A stretch of DNA of 64,000 nt from Capitulum mitella (Eukaryota; Arthropoda; Thecostraca; Pollicipedomorpha; Pollicipedidae): the NCBI GenBank assembly GCA_030062745.1, contig CP099841.1, forward strand, positions 14,526,970 to 14,590,969. The letters are read 5' to 3'. The notes below the pieces were generated by a model. It was given only the letters and a program-made list of their open reading frames with translations. It had not been told where the DNA came from and did no database searches. Of the stretch, positions 44,819 through 58,268 are shown one piece after another. Position numbers and translations under genes: made by a program. Each line of letters begins with the position of its first letter. The stretch's first letter is position 1.

Positions 44819-47800
44819 CTGCGGCAGAATACCGAATAGGTCAGACTGCACAGGCAGACTGCGACAGAATAACGCATTTTACGACCAGACTGCAGCGGAG
44901 TCACAATAGACCAGACTGTCCAGCCACCACGCGACAGGATGACAACAGGTTAGAGGGTGGACTGACTGCCCGCTCTGAAAAACTGCAACAAACGCCCACG
45001 TGCTGGATCCGCTGACCAGACTGCGGTCGAGTTAAAATGGTTCAAGGCGCCCCAGGGCTGCATGGGTCAGGCTACAAGACCATATGCAGAGGGAGCGCAT
45101 ATTTCTCAGGCTCACAGTCAAACAATTCAGGCAGAACCTAAGCATGTGAACAACCAGTTGCCTTCAAACCACGAGGTCGCTTCTTGGGTGAGCAACGTGA
45201 GACAGTACGGTAATGTTCTTCGCAAGTGTTCTCCACTCTCGACCGACTACATCCACAACGTGTGAACGGTCAGCGTAAATAACCAAAACGTGGGATTTGT
45301 CGTCAGGCCGATTTTGAATAGCGACCGGAACAATGCAAACCGTCGGCTTGCAGCGTCAGCTAAAGCCTGTTCACTTCCCGCCAGCCTGTCGGGTATTTCT
45401 CTCCGTCACATGAGCTGCCGGTCAGAACACACAAGCTGTCCGCCCTGCCAAAACACCTGATGCATCACAGTCACGTTCAAATACAGCGGGTCACAGACAG
45501 TGCTGAATGCTGATGTCGAGGCCCCACTATCAGAGTTCGCAGTCGCAAGCAGCAGCACGCGTGCTGCAAGGGTCCATTCTGATCTGACAACGTATCACGA
45601 TGACCGGGCGTACCGATGGGACCGAGCCTAACATAAAGGACTGGTTTGTCACCATCATTTTCATATCACATCTAGATATGCTGATTGTCCGTTACCTCAT
45701 GCACTCTATGCCGTCCATGAGATACCAGGGCAGTATTGACGACTCCTCAGCAGCATGGGCCACGAAAACAAACGCACGAAACCACGAAAATAACCACAAA
45801 GGATCCAATTGCAGGTGCTACAGTCACATCAAGCACGCGCCTAGGTATTCGCTGGAGAAAGGCTGCTCAGAAAACTCAATGCCTGCAACAACTGGAAAGG
45901 AGAGCCTACTGAAGCTGGTAAAGACAATGGCCAAGCCGGCGACTTACTGAAATGTCTCCGGCTGCGGGCATGACCTTGAAATGGCCCATATAGTTTGACG
46001 GATGTCTGGTAATTGCGAAATTATACGGGGTCAGGGAATATCCAAGTGGAGGCTCGATGATGGCCGTGATAAACTGCCAACATCAAACGCAGACGATTTT
46101 CAAAGTCAAGCATGATTCAATCTTAAAATGGGGCCATCCGGCATTTATGTCGATGAAAAGAGCGCAGTAGATTCTATGAAACTATCCAGAAATTTGAAAG
46201 AACAGTTTATTTGAGTTTTGAACGGGCTCTAGGGCGATGAGAGCCACATCAACGGAGTGGCATAGCGCAACAAACCATATAACTGGATGCATGCTCCTAT
46301 TCTTGCAAAATATGCCAGGATGTCCTGTATCTGAACCTGACACGAAATGCGTCATATATATTCAAACGCCGGGGCCGACTGAGTGGACACTTCTGCCTCT
46401 GAATCAACTCTCCTGATCAGCGTCAGCACGGCAGGCGGACCAGCCCCTATTCCTCGGCCAGAGTCAGTCTGGCCGGGGGAGTGGGTCCGCCGCCTTCTCA
46501 CCCCACACCAGCGCAGTCTACCAGCATGTGTAACAACCAAAGCTTCTCTGGACAAAAATTTTAGGGAATTGGAAAAAAGATTTCGCTCGGAACTATCCAC
46601 TCTTGCTTCACGAATCCGGTTTCGACTGATGCAGAGTTCTCTGCTCTATGATCAACAGTCAGAGGCTGGGCAGTCAATGGAGATGGGGAGTGTGAGATGG
46701 GCAGTCAAAGGTCAGTCAACAGGGATGGGAGGCTCTGAGATGCAGAGCTGATGGATGTGTTTTGCGAACTTGCTTGATGCAGCCGGGACAGGGAGATTTC
46801 ACATGGCAAGTCCACGAAGACGGAATTTTAAGGCGCGGTGTGTCTTGTTCAGAGCCCATAGTTTTTCTATAAAGCAAACTGGGCCTTTGCCCTCCTCCGT
46901 TAACGGAAAATAAGACTAACAGGGCAATGCAGTATATCACAGACAGTAGGACGATAAGCCCGCCATGTAGACTTCTTATCATGACGGCTGAATCTGTAAA
47001 AACATAATGGCACTCAGCACCAGCCAAGTCAAAAGCCACAAAATTCAAAAGAAAAGTTTTGAAATGGAGTATATACGACTTTACCAATACATAGAAGAAA
47101 TTCTCTCGTTCAGAACCCCAAAAGCCAGAAAACGACCAGACCTCTCCAAAATCGCATATTTTCACGGCGGCAGACCAAAACTTCTTGAATTCAGAAGATT
47201 TATATGGCATGGAGAACTAGAAGCAAAGTAACATTTATCACTGGCATTGGCCTTCAGCAGGCTCTTGGAACTGTGTGGCGAACATAAAACACCACTGTCC
47301 GCCTGATGAGTGGCCACTGATTTTGTGGAGCCGGTCGGAGGCGATGCTGAGTTCGACCCATCGCTTTCATCTGATACCGAATGAGCTTTGGATATGCTTG
47401 GATGACCGACTCAACTGTAACGTATACTCTTGGCAGGAAAAACACTGGTGAGTGTAACAGATTTGAGGAGTAGTTCAAGCCTGTGTTCAATTACTTTTGC
47501 AATGTGCCTTCCCCAAATTTTCCCCGAAGGATTTCAGTCACGGTTCATTTCGTTCTAGGTAGAGGCCACAGGTGAGACACGTCCGATCAACAACTACACT
47601 TGCCACGTCTCTCGGTAGCCTGGCTCAGGACCGTTTAGAAAACGACTGCATCAAAAAAGATTGCATATCATGTTTAGGGCAGTACGGTGCGCACATCCTC
47701 GGACGCACACATCTTGTGGAACATTGTGTTACAGCAAAAGATCACCTGGTATTAGACACGCGGGCGTAATTTGCCTTCCCCGCCTGAACGACACTGCATT

Positions 47801-50237
47801 TTTCTATATATGTTCAAAGGGCCGCGTCAGAGTCGCTCTCGAAGGCCTGCCATTCCTACAGATCCATCCCGAGCTTTTTACACGCACCGCTCATTAATTC
47901 GTGTCTGAGAGTGATAAATTTAGACGGACCAAGCCAGGCTCAACAAAAACCAAGCAGCAATAACTCACAGCTCATAAGGCACATTGTGCGCCGTCTTCGC
48001 TGTCATCTGGACGGGTCTGTGGACGCAGCGCTCCATCGCACCACAGCTGACGTCATGCCCAACAGCAGGTCCGCTCCGATCTCAGATCGACACAGACAAC
48101 GAGACCAACACTACATAGGTACAGATACTGAGCCCAGCACCATGCACGGACAGACAGTGGGCCCAACACAATACAAGGAAAGACACTGAGCCCAACAGTA
48201 GGGACAGACACTGAGCCCACCACTATACAGGGCAGACAATGTGCCGAACACTACACAATGGCAGACGGTGACGCGCCACGATGCACAGCCCACCAACTCG
48301 ACAGCAAGCGGACGGTGCACGACTAGCACCGCAGACCGCTCAGAAACAGCACCAACCAAGGAGACAGCCAAGCGCATGCCATTGTCCAGTGGCGATTTAT
48401 GACCAGTTCAGTACATGCCCGACATCAGCTCAGTGAATAGCAGCAGTCAAGCAGAGCCAAAAACACTCCGGTACCGGTTCAACACCAACTCAGTAAAGCT
48501 CTGATGTCAGCTCAAGGACTATCCAACGACAACCTTGGCGCCACCCAGCAACTGCCCAGCGGCATTTCGAAATCGGTCAGGCGTCGGCCCACAGCGGAGT
48601 GGTGTCCAACAGCTGCCGCCGTCAGCCCAGTGACTTCCAACAACAGGCCAGCGAAGATCCAGCGCGTCCCATCTTTAGGCCAGCACCTGCCGACGGAACG
48701 TTTGAAACTTCTGGCCGGCTCGTCGGCAGCGGCTCGGCCGGCTTGCTCCCCCCCCCCCTCGGCTTCATCGGACGACTTTTTGCCGCGATCGTGAGAGCGG
48801 GCGGCGCGCGTGCGGCGGCGTGAGGCAGGCGGCGACACCTGAGTTTTTATCGGCGGCGCTTCGCCGCGGCGTAATTAGTGGCAGTAATCACCAGCGCATT
48901 AGCCGACCGCCAGACGGCAGCCAAAGCCGCCGACGAGGTGCGACCGGCGCCGCCGCCAGACGCCGCATAGCTGGCGTCCGCTCCGGTTAACCCTGCTGGT
49001 GTTTTCCGAACAAGGCTCACAAATCCAAACGTAGTGAAATGTCAGACTGTCAGCAGCTGCGCTGGCATTATTTCTGCACATTTCTGCAATATTTTAGCAG
49101 TGGATCAAATCACGCCACTGACGGCTGCTGCGTTAAAGCAACGAACATCACAAAGCGCGTGAGGCTTCTGCCGGCCTGGACGGCAAACGGCGACCACTGA
49201 TTTCCTGGCCGTGCTCTGACGAGCCGTCACAATCTGCCAGTCTGCCGAAACCTGTCACAGGACGCGGGCCCGTCTGCCGGCCGGCCGTCCCCGCCCCCGC
49301 CCCCGCCCCCGCTCCCGCCGCCGTCCGCCGGGACGCGATCAACTTCAGCTCTCCACGGCCCGAGTGGCTCTTGAGCGGCGCGCTGGCCCCGATCGACGGC
49401 CGGTTTTTGTCATCCCCAGAGGCGCTTGGCCGCCAGCTGGGCGGGTCTGTATTTTTCAGGGGCGCCGCGCGGGCTGGACGGTGAACTCCCGGCCGTCTGC
49501 CGCCGGTGCCGGCCGCCAGCTAAGCCCCCACAGAGCGCCGGCTCGGCGGAGCAGACCTGGTGAGCTCCTGGCGGCCTCATCCCGCTGCCGCCTGATCCCA
49601 ACTGCTCGGCCGGGACGGGATGGGGCAGCAATACGACCGCTAAATGAAGTCATTAACGTGAACGGCACCATTCCGGCGCCCCGTACCCAGAAGCTGGGTA
49701 ACAGAAGACTCAAGACCGACAACTGTCAGCCATATGGAAGCTTAGACCTAAGAATAACTGACTGACAGAAAAACAGATTCCAGGTCTCCACACGCCCATG
49801 ATACAGGATCTTGTCACGATGAAATTATACCCAGCTTGTGACTGACATAATCAAAGCTTGGTTGGAAAAGTACCAAAGGGATCTTAAAACAGAGAAAGAC
49901 AGGAATCCACCGCACACCTCAAAATACGTTGTATAACCTTAAAGCCGCCGAAAGTCAAAAAGCCCGTATTCCTAGTTTCACCACAGAGCCCTCACCGTTG
50001 GGCTTTCAAAGCTCTTTCCCCCTCCCCGCATATTGCGCCGCCTGACGTCGCGTGCCGCCCTCCGCACGGTGCGGTGGCTCTGGAGGCGGTCTGGCGAGAG
50101 AGACCGGTCGGTATGTCACCACTCAGCTGACCAGCCACCACCAGCTCCTGGACGACTGCTACTCCGGCGCGGCTCCGGCGACGGAGCCGGCACGGCGCCA
50201 GAGGGCGCCGGGAGCGCCGGCCGCCGCCACCACTGAC
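44819..50237 (-). other. First recognised intron of the MCT-like gene (5.4 kb)
   Basis: Contains a diverged 31-bp array at 48112-48270, a CCCCCG run at about 49,285-49,316 and CpG-rich DNA at 48,600-49,650. Open frames in that stretch have no domain. No mobile element with ends was found. Confidence 0.55.
48112..48270. repeat. Diverged minisatellite, about 31-bp unit, about 5 copies
   Basis: Units of the form GACAGACACTGAGCCCAACA CTATACAGG follow one another with many differences. Confidence 0.7.
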
Positions 50238-50472
50238 CGGCCTTCATGTAGCTGTGACGGCCCCAGGCGGCCATCACGTGCAGCAGCAGCACGCCGTAGC
50301 TCAGCTGCAGGCCGGCGATGATCAGGTGCACGATGAAGGCGCAGCCGCAGACGACCCAGCCCCAGCCGCCCTCCGGGTAGTAGTGCTGCCGGATGGTGGA
50401 CGTCTTGGGGTCGTGGCGACGCAGGCCGGGGATCCGCTTGTGCAGGCTGTTCATCTCGCGCTCGTTGATGCC
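50238..50472 (-). CDS. SLC16 monocarboxylate transporter-like protein, first recognised exon
   Basis: Reads GINEREMNSLHKRIPGLRRH, DPKTSTIRQHYYPEGGWGWV and VCGCAFIVHLIIAGLQLSYG then VLLLHVMAAWGRHSYMKA. PEGGWGWVV is the MCT family signature ([DE]GGWGW) at the start of helix 1. MCTs carry lactate, pyruvate and related solutes, often with protons, across the plasma membrane; the substrate here is unknown. Acceptor ctccgcacag at 50473 marks a likely exon start; alternatively the frame runs on unspliced to an ATG at 50643, adding 57 residues. The donor is gtcagt, weaker than usual. Joining the eight exons in phase gives about 657 residues, long for an MCT because of the C-terminal tail. Confidence 0.92.
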
Positions 50473-50643
50473 CTGTGCGGAGACGGACGTGCGTGAGCGA
50501 TGACGGCGACAACGGTTCTGTTCGAGAAGTAACTGATCGGCAGACACCGTTGCGATGGTGTTGGTGGTGACGCCCATAGCAGTGCTTGCCTGGTTAAATT
50601 CACTGAAAAGAAAGCCTTGATTCTGAGTGAAATCCCGAGCCAA
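50473..50643 (-). CDS. Possible N-terminal extension of the MCT-like protein
   Basis: The frame of the first exon stays open upstream to an ATG (MARDFTQNQGFLFSEFNQAS ...) and is Ser/Thr/Gln-rich with no domain. It is either the true unspliced N-terminus or intron that happens to be open; the acceptor-like ctccgcacag at its inner edge favours intron. Confidence 0.3.
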
Positions 50644-51046
50644 TTAACTTTGCGAGCACGAGCTACATGAGTGGTAGCGCCAGTACCGCAGAACAGCTCA
50701 TGCCGAAGGCCGTGACTTCACAGCCGACCTCGAGCGCAGGAGGCACGCGCCCTCTCTCTCAGGCGCGGTCTCCGGCGCTCCGCGACGGCCATCGCTGAAT
50801 ATCAGAGCAGCCGGTCTCGCGAATAAAAAGGGCGCGTGTTATCGGCGCGCTGAAGCTGATCGCGCCGGATCAGCAGGTGCGGCCTGTCCGGCCGTGATCT
50901 GGTGCCCGTGTGGTCGAATGCACGGGATGACCGGCGTGATAGGGGTCGGTCTGGTGCTTGGCAGTCGCGAGACGGCGGCCGCCCGTGCCCCGCGCGGCCG
51001 CTGAGTGACGAGCGAGCAGAGGTGGGCCAGCAGTGATGGATCCGTC

Positions 51047-51236
51047 CACCGCTATCGCTCCGAGCACTGCCGACACCGCTCAGACCACGGCTGACACCGC
51101 TCTCAGACGACAGCCGACACCGCTCAGACCACAGCCGACACTGCTCAGACTACAGCCGACACTGCTCAGACACTACTCAGACCACAGCCGACACTGTTCA
51201 GACCACAGCCGACACTGCTCAGACCACTGTGGTCAT
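51047..51236. repeat. Minisatellite, 21-bp unit, about 8 copies
   Basis: Unit GCTCAGACCACAGCCGACACT with small variants. The same unit type reappears at 51778-51884. Confidence 0.88.
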
Positions 51237-51777
51237 CGAAATTATATTTCTATGTCATTACTAAAATACACGCATACCATGGTGTCCTCGTGGAATTGCC
51301 GTCATATTGTAATGACTAGCTGGGTACAATTACCTCCCGATTATGAATTTTAACTATGCCTCTATGATTTAACATGTTATCGACAGCGATTTTATGATGA
51401 ATGCTGAAGCATATAATTCGTGATCACTGAAGAAAATGGAAATGTGGTATTTAGAAGATCTGAACCAAGCACAGAAATATTTCAGACCAGGTTACACAGC
51501 CCACGACAACTCCCGGCCACTTGCACATGCCCGAGCCACGATGTTCACGGGTATTGTGTGAATGAAGATGACGTTAATGATAACTTGAAGTTATCATAAT
51601 GAAGTTAATCATAACTGAACCAATTCACACACGTCTCTGAATCATAACTGAATCGATTCGCTTTTTAGCAAACATGCTGTCAGTCTGAATCAGAATCGAT
51701 TCTCAGACCTGGGAATCAAGCAGTGAGTCGATTTACTTCAGCTGAACCAAGCACAAGCCTGGCTGAGGCCGCCCGGG

Positions 51778-51884
51778 CCACAACCGAAACAGCTCAGACT
51801 ACAACCAAGACCGCTCAGGCTACAGCCGAGACCGCTCAGACTACAGCTAAGACCGTGCAGACTACAGTTAGGACCGTCCGGAGA
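51778..51884. repeat. Minisatellite, 21-bp unit, 5 copies, related to 51047-51236
   Basis: Unit GCTCAGACTACAGCCGAGACC; differs from the first array mainly by GAGACC for GACACT. Confidence 0.88.
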
Positions 51885-52748
51885 ATCCAGTCTCAGTCAG
51901 CGGCGCCAGAAGGAAACCGCAGACATTGCTCCGTGACCTGTCCTGACCAATAATTTTCGTCACGGCAAAATATGACGATGTGGTAATATTAGCTATTTCG
52001 GGAAGACGTTTACCGCAAATCATTTCCTCAGCTGGTGTGGGTTAAGAAATGGTACATAAATGAAAAATACAATGAATACCAGAAGAATTAATAGTACAAT
52101 ATTTATATGGTGGGGAACAGATGTTTTTCCACCTTTTTCATGTCGCACACTACGCGCACGTATAGCGCAATCCGCCTGCGTTAAACATGCTTGAATTACT
52201 GCGACGTCATTGGCCATAGCTTGAATAAATCCATCTATAGTACGCAACGGAATAACATTCGTTTCCTATGGAAAGATTTAGAAAAAGCGTTCCATTCCCA
52301 AGTTGCCGAGACAGCCTCCGGCACCAAGCGAGCGATTTTCTTAAGGCCCGAGGTCGTGGGTTTGGTTCAAATCATACACTGGTGTGATCTAACAGCGAAC
52401 CTGAAACACATCTTTCGCGGTTATCAGGATGGCAACTTACAAACCACGTCACTTGAGAACAAAATCACTTAAGCGTGGTTTTCAGTGTTTAAGAAAACAA
52501 TAAATTGCGTCAAAAGGCTGAGCACTGAAACATACGTCCCGCAGCATGCGTCGGCACTCTGTTTGCTTGTCACATCCATACATAAATATTAATTGCAGCG
52601 GCGAGGTCAGTAGACGTTGGAAGCCTCGCCGTTCCTTGAACGGTACCCACCTCACGTCCAGCTGAGGCCCATGAGTATCAGTGCCGCCCGCGTCACCGCC
52701 GACGTTGCTGCGTGCCTGTAAGGAGCATCTGTCCGGTGGACAACGTTC

Positions 52749-53128
52749 GTCCGTGCCTGCTCGGCGATATCCGTGCCTGTTCGGCGATGTCCGTGCCTGT
52801 CAGGCGATGTCCGTGACTGTCCAGCGGTCTCTGTGCCCGTTCGGCGATGTCCATGCCTGCCTGGCGGTGTCCGTGCCTGCTCGGTAATGTCCGTGGCGGC
52901 CCAGCGGTATTCGTGCCCGTCCGACGTTGTCCGTGCCTGTCCGACGGTGTCCGTGCCTGACTGGCAACGTCCGCGCCTGCCAAGCGATATCCGTGCCTGC
53001 CTGGTGACGCCCGTGGCTGACCGCGATGTCCGTGCCTGTCCGGCAATGTCCGTGCCTATCTGGCGATGTCCGTGCCTGCCTGGTGATGTCCGTGGCTGTC
53101 CGGCGATGTCTGTGCCTGTATGCCAGTT
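52749..53128. repeat. Minisatellite, about 20-bp unit, about 19 copies
   Basis: Unit GTCCGTGCCTGTCCGGCGAT with frequent point variants. Open frames on both strands here (52681-53138) are repeat artefacts. Confidence 0.92.
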
Positions 53129-55293
53129 TCCGTACTAGTCCACCTCACATGTTCGGTAGTGCCCGACTTCAACCAAGGGCCTGTCAGTCAACTGATGGGG
53201 CGTGACAAGACGGCCAAGCGTTCTGTGTCGTCTTGGCCTCCGTGGACAGAGATCTGTTGAAAGTCCGCCTTGTTCGCCGGAGATCGCGGCCCGCCGGCCG
53301 AGCTGTCCGGGCGTTTGCTGCAGCGTCCGGCAGGGTTCACAGCCAGCGATCCGGCCGACTGCTCCGATCCAGTCTCGGCTCCGCGTAACGAGGCTGCGGT
53401 GTGTGTTGTTACTCTTTGACCTCGCCTGGTACGCACTGAATCCGGTGCTAAGGGCCACGACTGGGCTGGGCTTTCGTTACGCTACGGCTTCTTCTGTTTC
53501 GTGTGTGTGTACGGAAGCTGTGCTGAACAGCGTTACACGCTGGCCTCACCTGGTATGTATCGAAGCCGGCACTGTCGTCGGACGGCTCGTCATAGCGACC
53601 CCTCAGAGGAAGCCGAATGTCTGCAAAAGAGAGGAGGGGCAGCGTCAGGCTCTGACACCCGTGCAGCTCACTGTCTCCGGGACGGAACACTGAGGGCGGT
53701 CGGTGCACGAGCGCAGCCACGTCGGGTCCACCTCCGCTACACACAGCGACACCCGGACACGCCCTGGACGTCCCCGAGACGACTGGTCACAACACGTCCA
53801 CGTAATCTACTGCTCGAGACAAGACCGAGGTCATGACATGACGGTCATGACGTCGACAGGCCAGTCAAGACCCCGGGCAGGACCTACTCAGCACGCCGAC
53901 CGCCTGAGCTCGGCTTGGCCCCCGCAGCCCGGCCGACGGATGTCCCGCGTCGATCCCACCACTCGCCTCCGATCTGCCCGTGCCCGATCTGTATACCCTG
54001 AGTCACTGTTGAATCCAGTCCAGGAATAAACGTCCATTTCGGTGCCGTCTCCTGTTCAGCTGAGACTCGCCCGGGATCCAGCGCGGGTAGCCGGGCTCCG
54101 GACCCACGTGAGTCCGATAACGGTCCTGTCTCGGTCCGTCCGGACCCGGTTCAGTCCGTCCCGTCATAACGAACAGTCAGGGCGAGGTCTCGCACATTCC
54201 AGGGAACGACAGCCGCTCAGCGGCAGAACGGCTCAATCGGCTCGCAATATTCGTCGACGAATCGCTGCGACGAACTGAGCTGGCGAGAGCGTGCCAGAGC
54301 GTACAACTCCCGGGGCCACACCATCCGGCGTCGAGCGATTTATGCCGGCGCCCGGGGACGGATTTACTGAGGCCATGCACGGATCCGACGCTGAGCCTAA
54401 ATGGGATTCATAAAAGCGGCGGGGGGCGTTGATCCCAGCTGGAGGAGAGATGGACTAGTCTCCGGCACGGATTGAGTTCGGCTCCGAAACGCGGCGACTG
54501 AACTTCGTCATTTCAGACCGCCAGCCGCGGGTAGCAGATAATTCATGTCAGTGAATATAGACGTCCTCATCTGGGGCGCATGGCTATTCACTGCCTGAAA
54601 ATAAAACGCCGGTGGTTGTGGGCTCCACAGCTATCGACATTTAATTTTCCGACCCCACATTGTGGGGCCTGAGAACATACAGTGATGTGAGTCATGATTC
54701 AACGCGATTCGATCAGCATGGCACTGCAAAGGTCCACGGGCTCTTAAACCCGTTTTCTCCTGTTCGAAAGGACCCATTTCTCATGACGCCGGCCGCTCCT
54801 AAACGACGAAAACCTATATATCGGCGAAGGAGCCAATGCGACGCTTTCTGCTATAACTCACGGCCCAAGAATTCATGAACGTCAACATTTAAAGTCGGAA
54901 TGGAGCGAGCGTCTCCGGACCGCGCCCATTGTTGAGAACGCTGCCCGGCTCGGCTCGGCTCGGCCCGGCTCGGCTCGACGCGACGACGCCACAAACACGT
55001 GGGGCGGGCCGTCTCCCTCTGCCTCGCTCTGCCTCTCCGCGCCCGATAGGTAGGTGATACGGGGCGGCGGAGGTCGGCGTTCTAACGAGGCGAGCTGGGT
55101 CGACGATGAGCGTGCGTTCCACTGACGATAGGCGGCCGTCAGCCCCGACTTTTACGGTCCTGACGCCTCGGGCTACCGAGCGATCCTGGCCCTTGCGGCC
55201 CTCGGTGGTTGGCACCAGGGTCGCCCCTGAATGAGTTCCTGGTCATTCCGCGACGTGTCCCCAGCAGTCTCGCCTCAGTATCCGTTGTGGGAG

Positions 55294-55294
<1 letters not shown>

Positions 55295-55352
<58 letters not shown>
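55295..55352. repeat. (CT)n microsatellite
   Basis: Nearly pure CT run; on the minus strand it creates an Arg-Glu open frame that is not a gene. Confidence 0.95.
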
Positions 55353-55735
55353 CTATCGGCCTCAGTGTCACCGCTCTGAATTAACACGCAGTCGTCACTT
55401 GAGAGATGATCGATTCTGACGGAAGACGGAGGCAACACGACAGCGTCGTTTTAAATATGCCCGCTTTAAAAATATGGGGATCTGAATGCCATTATGTCAC
55501 GTGAGCGCCTAAATCGGACTGGCGAAGAAGGAAACCTGAAGTCATAACAAAGGAAGATTCCTGAAGTCATAAAAAAACAACTTGTCCGTCCGCTCACGAA
55601 CGGCACGCACAATGCGCCCAGGCACACTGTACGGGTGTTTTCAGCCCGCAACCAAATTAAATGCCTTAGAACTCCACTTAAACAAAAGTTTACAACGTGC
55701 TTATATTCGAAATGCAAAACACCATCACAGCAGGC

Positions 55736-55880
55736 CGTTCCTACTAACCAGCCAGCATGCAGTTCTTACTAACCGACCAGCAGGCCATCCCTACTAATCG
55801 GCCAGCAGGCTGTCCCTCCCAGCCCAGGCCAGCAGACCGTCCCCAGTAACCGGCCAGGATGCTACCCTGCTAACTGACAG
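55736..55880. repeat. Diverged tandem repeat, about 30-bp unit, about 4 copies
   Basis: Units like CTACTAACCGGCCAGCAGGC lie side by side immediately left of the family 2 MITE. Confidence 0.65.
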
Positions 55881-55911
55881 GCTCTGGGCTCCGGGCTCTG
55901 GGCCCTGGGCA

Positions 55912-57040
55912 TTAACCCTATTCTCGGTAAGGAGGGCTGCATCCGCCCCCGTCCCGGGTTTTTTGCTTACCAATTACACGCTTTTTGACGCAGTTTCACG
56001 AAACTTGGTTACTTTTCCTAGCTATATTTTCACGTATTGTAACTAAATTTCGTAATTCCATTTCGCTCAGGGGCGGGGCCCATGCAGCGTTTTTGGGAGG
56101 CGCCTCAGGCCATTTTTGGCCCTGTTGGGGGTAAAAGGAAATGTCTGCTAAAATGGCGTTTATAAGATAGAGCCTAAAACTTTATGTGGATGTATAGGTA
56201 AATATTGGGAAAGATACAGATACAATCTTGTTTGTCTGGCGTCACTTTACTAGGTCAGGTCAAGGTCAAAAGTCGAGATTTGATTTTATAGTAATAATTT
56301 TGGCGCTATTGTTTCAAATGTCAAACCCTGAATATATACGACGCAGAAAGGTGCCCTCTACCAAGTTTCAGCTTGATATCTGGTCGGGTCACGGAGCTAT
56401 AACCTAGAATGTCAGTTCGCGCACCATATCACAACAGCCGTGAAATGGAATTTTGGAAACAGAGTGAATTCAAATGACTGGAAACGTTTTCAAATAACAT
56501 GGAATGCACACGAGATCATTCCAAGTGACTCTAAGGCAACTGGAGATCATTTAAGGTCAAAGGTCGTAAGTTGACCTGATGAACATGTGACTTCGACAGT
56601 TCCCTCTTTTTCATTTCCCTGGAACCGCCTATGCTACTATTATACCAGCATTGTCAAACGATTTGTACTTCTTCAGCATGACTATCAGAAAGTTTGACAT
56701 GACTATCTCAAGGTTTCGAATGTGTGGAGCAATGGTAAAAGTGTCATCCACAATCCCTCGATTCATGCAAATTTCATCAAAATTGGTTCATAAACAACAG
56801 AGTTATAACAAGTCCAAAAATATCCCCCATTTTGACTTTTTTGCCCCTTGCATCCAGCTCTTCCGAGATTTCGAAAACTTTTTTTTTATAAAAATGTGAT
56901 TAGCGTGATGGTTAATCGATTGCCGTTTGTTGCGATGAAATCGAATGTGTAGTTTTCGAGTTCTCAGGGGGGGGGGCGAATCCGCCCCCTCCCCCACCGG
57001 GAATCAGCCATACCGCCGAGACCTCCAGAAATAGGGTTAA
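55912..57040 (+). mobile_element. piggyBac-like MITE family 2, copy B (complete)
   Basis: Begins TTAACCCTATTCTCGG and ends CCAGAAATAGGGTTAA, giving an 11-bp perfect terminal inverted repeat TTAACCCTATT including the TTAA target. Non-coding, 1.13 kb, related throughout to copy A at 41276-42482. The interior contains a TAGGTCAGGTCAAGGTCA stretch (near 56,250-56,270). A G-run lies about 60 bp inside the right end, as in family 1. Confidence 0.88.
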
Positions 57041-58268
57041 ACGGCGGCTGGCGGTCGGTGCGGGCCCGTCGCACAGCGAGCTGCGCGGGCGGGATCGGCA
57101 GCCAGTGACTCGATAAATCGGCTGGAGGGGTAATGGTCCGGCGTAAATCAGAGCGGCCCGCCGACAGCGGCCGACGGCGCTCAACGTGCCTGCATGCTGT
57201 GAACGGCTCTGTCCCGGAGACTGGCATCGATAGGGACTCCGTGACCTGATTAGTCCCGGAGATCGGGTACCGGCAGCGGTTCTGTGGTCAGGTATGTCCC
57301 GACGGCTGAGAACCGGTGTCGATTCTGCGGTCTAATTCGTCACGGAGGCTGAGAGGCCTCCGGGACGAACTACCGGGACCCTGTTACCTGTCCGGGTCCC
57401 GGTCGGGACTCCATTACTTGCCCCCGGTCCCGGATGGTAGCCGGGACTGACCCCGATGAGCGGCGCTGCCCGCGCTGACTCGGCTCGGCGGCAATGAGCG
57501 GTTCAATTCGAAGGCCGGTCGGCTCGCGCGGCGCCCCTGCGCTCGCCGCTCGGCCGGGCTGCAACTGCCCGCTGGTCTCCAGAATTAATGAGGCCCGAAT
57601 CGAATGACATGCACACTCGCAGGCCGACTCGCGACGCTGCACCCGACAACGAGGCAACCTCGCAGCGCACACGGTCCCGCAACTCATTAAAACGATACGC
57701 GATAGTGATTCTACCAAGGCGAAAAGGGCCTTTTTACCTTTGTCTTTTTATCCAAACTTCCGTGACAACCCATGGGGTACAACTGTGCAGGGTGGGGCCA
57801 CCATGAAGTGCGTAAAGCGGCAGTGACGCTAAATGTGAAGCACATATGATTAATTGTTTATAAACAACCGAGTGAATTAGGAACAATTAAAGATGCCTTA
57901 AAAAAAACAACGCCTTAATGGAAGCATGAAAATACTGCCAAGAAACCTCTTGTCGGTGATTATCGGACAACGCTTTTGAACACAGCTGGAGCTCCAATAG
58001 ATATGATTTACAGCAGACAATGGTACATTGCAGTTATCCGTACTATGAGAGGCGGGATTTTAAGCAAAAGAATGACGGGATTTCAAGAGACGCTCGTGGA
58101 CATATTCGTACGTTGTGCGGCATTGGTTGGGGGGGACAGCTGCCCCCGCCCGAGGCTCTGTACAGATCAGGTCATCGCCAGCATGACATGTCGGCATCAT
58201 CTGACAGCATGGCAACGATAATCGGCCGTATCTGCATGGCAAAGGCGCTGAGCGGTGAACACATGCAT

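Larger units (their letters stand above)
50644..55911. other. Region upstream of the MCT-like gene without recognised genes
   Basis: Apart from the arrays and microsatellites listed separately, I see no gene. It is expected to hold the transporter's promoter and any 5' non-coding exons, which I cannot locate. A (CGGCT)n run lies at about 54,946-54,982. Confidence 0.4.

Noticed and set aside
52681-53138. Cys/Pro-rich repeat frames and a possible CRISPR-like array
   Set aside because: 20-bp units are directly adjacent with no unique spacers, in a eukaryotic context; a plain minisatellite explains them.
55139-55438. Minus-strand frame with an Arg-Glu run
   Set aside because: The run is the translated (CT)n microsatellite and nothing else supports coding.
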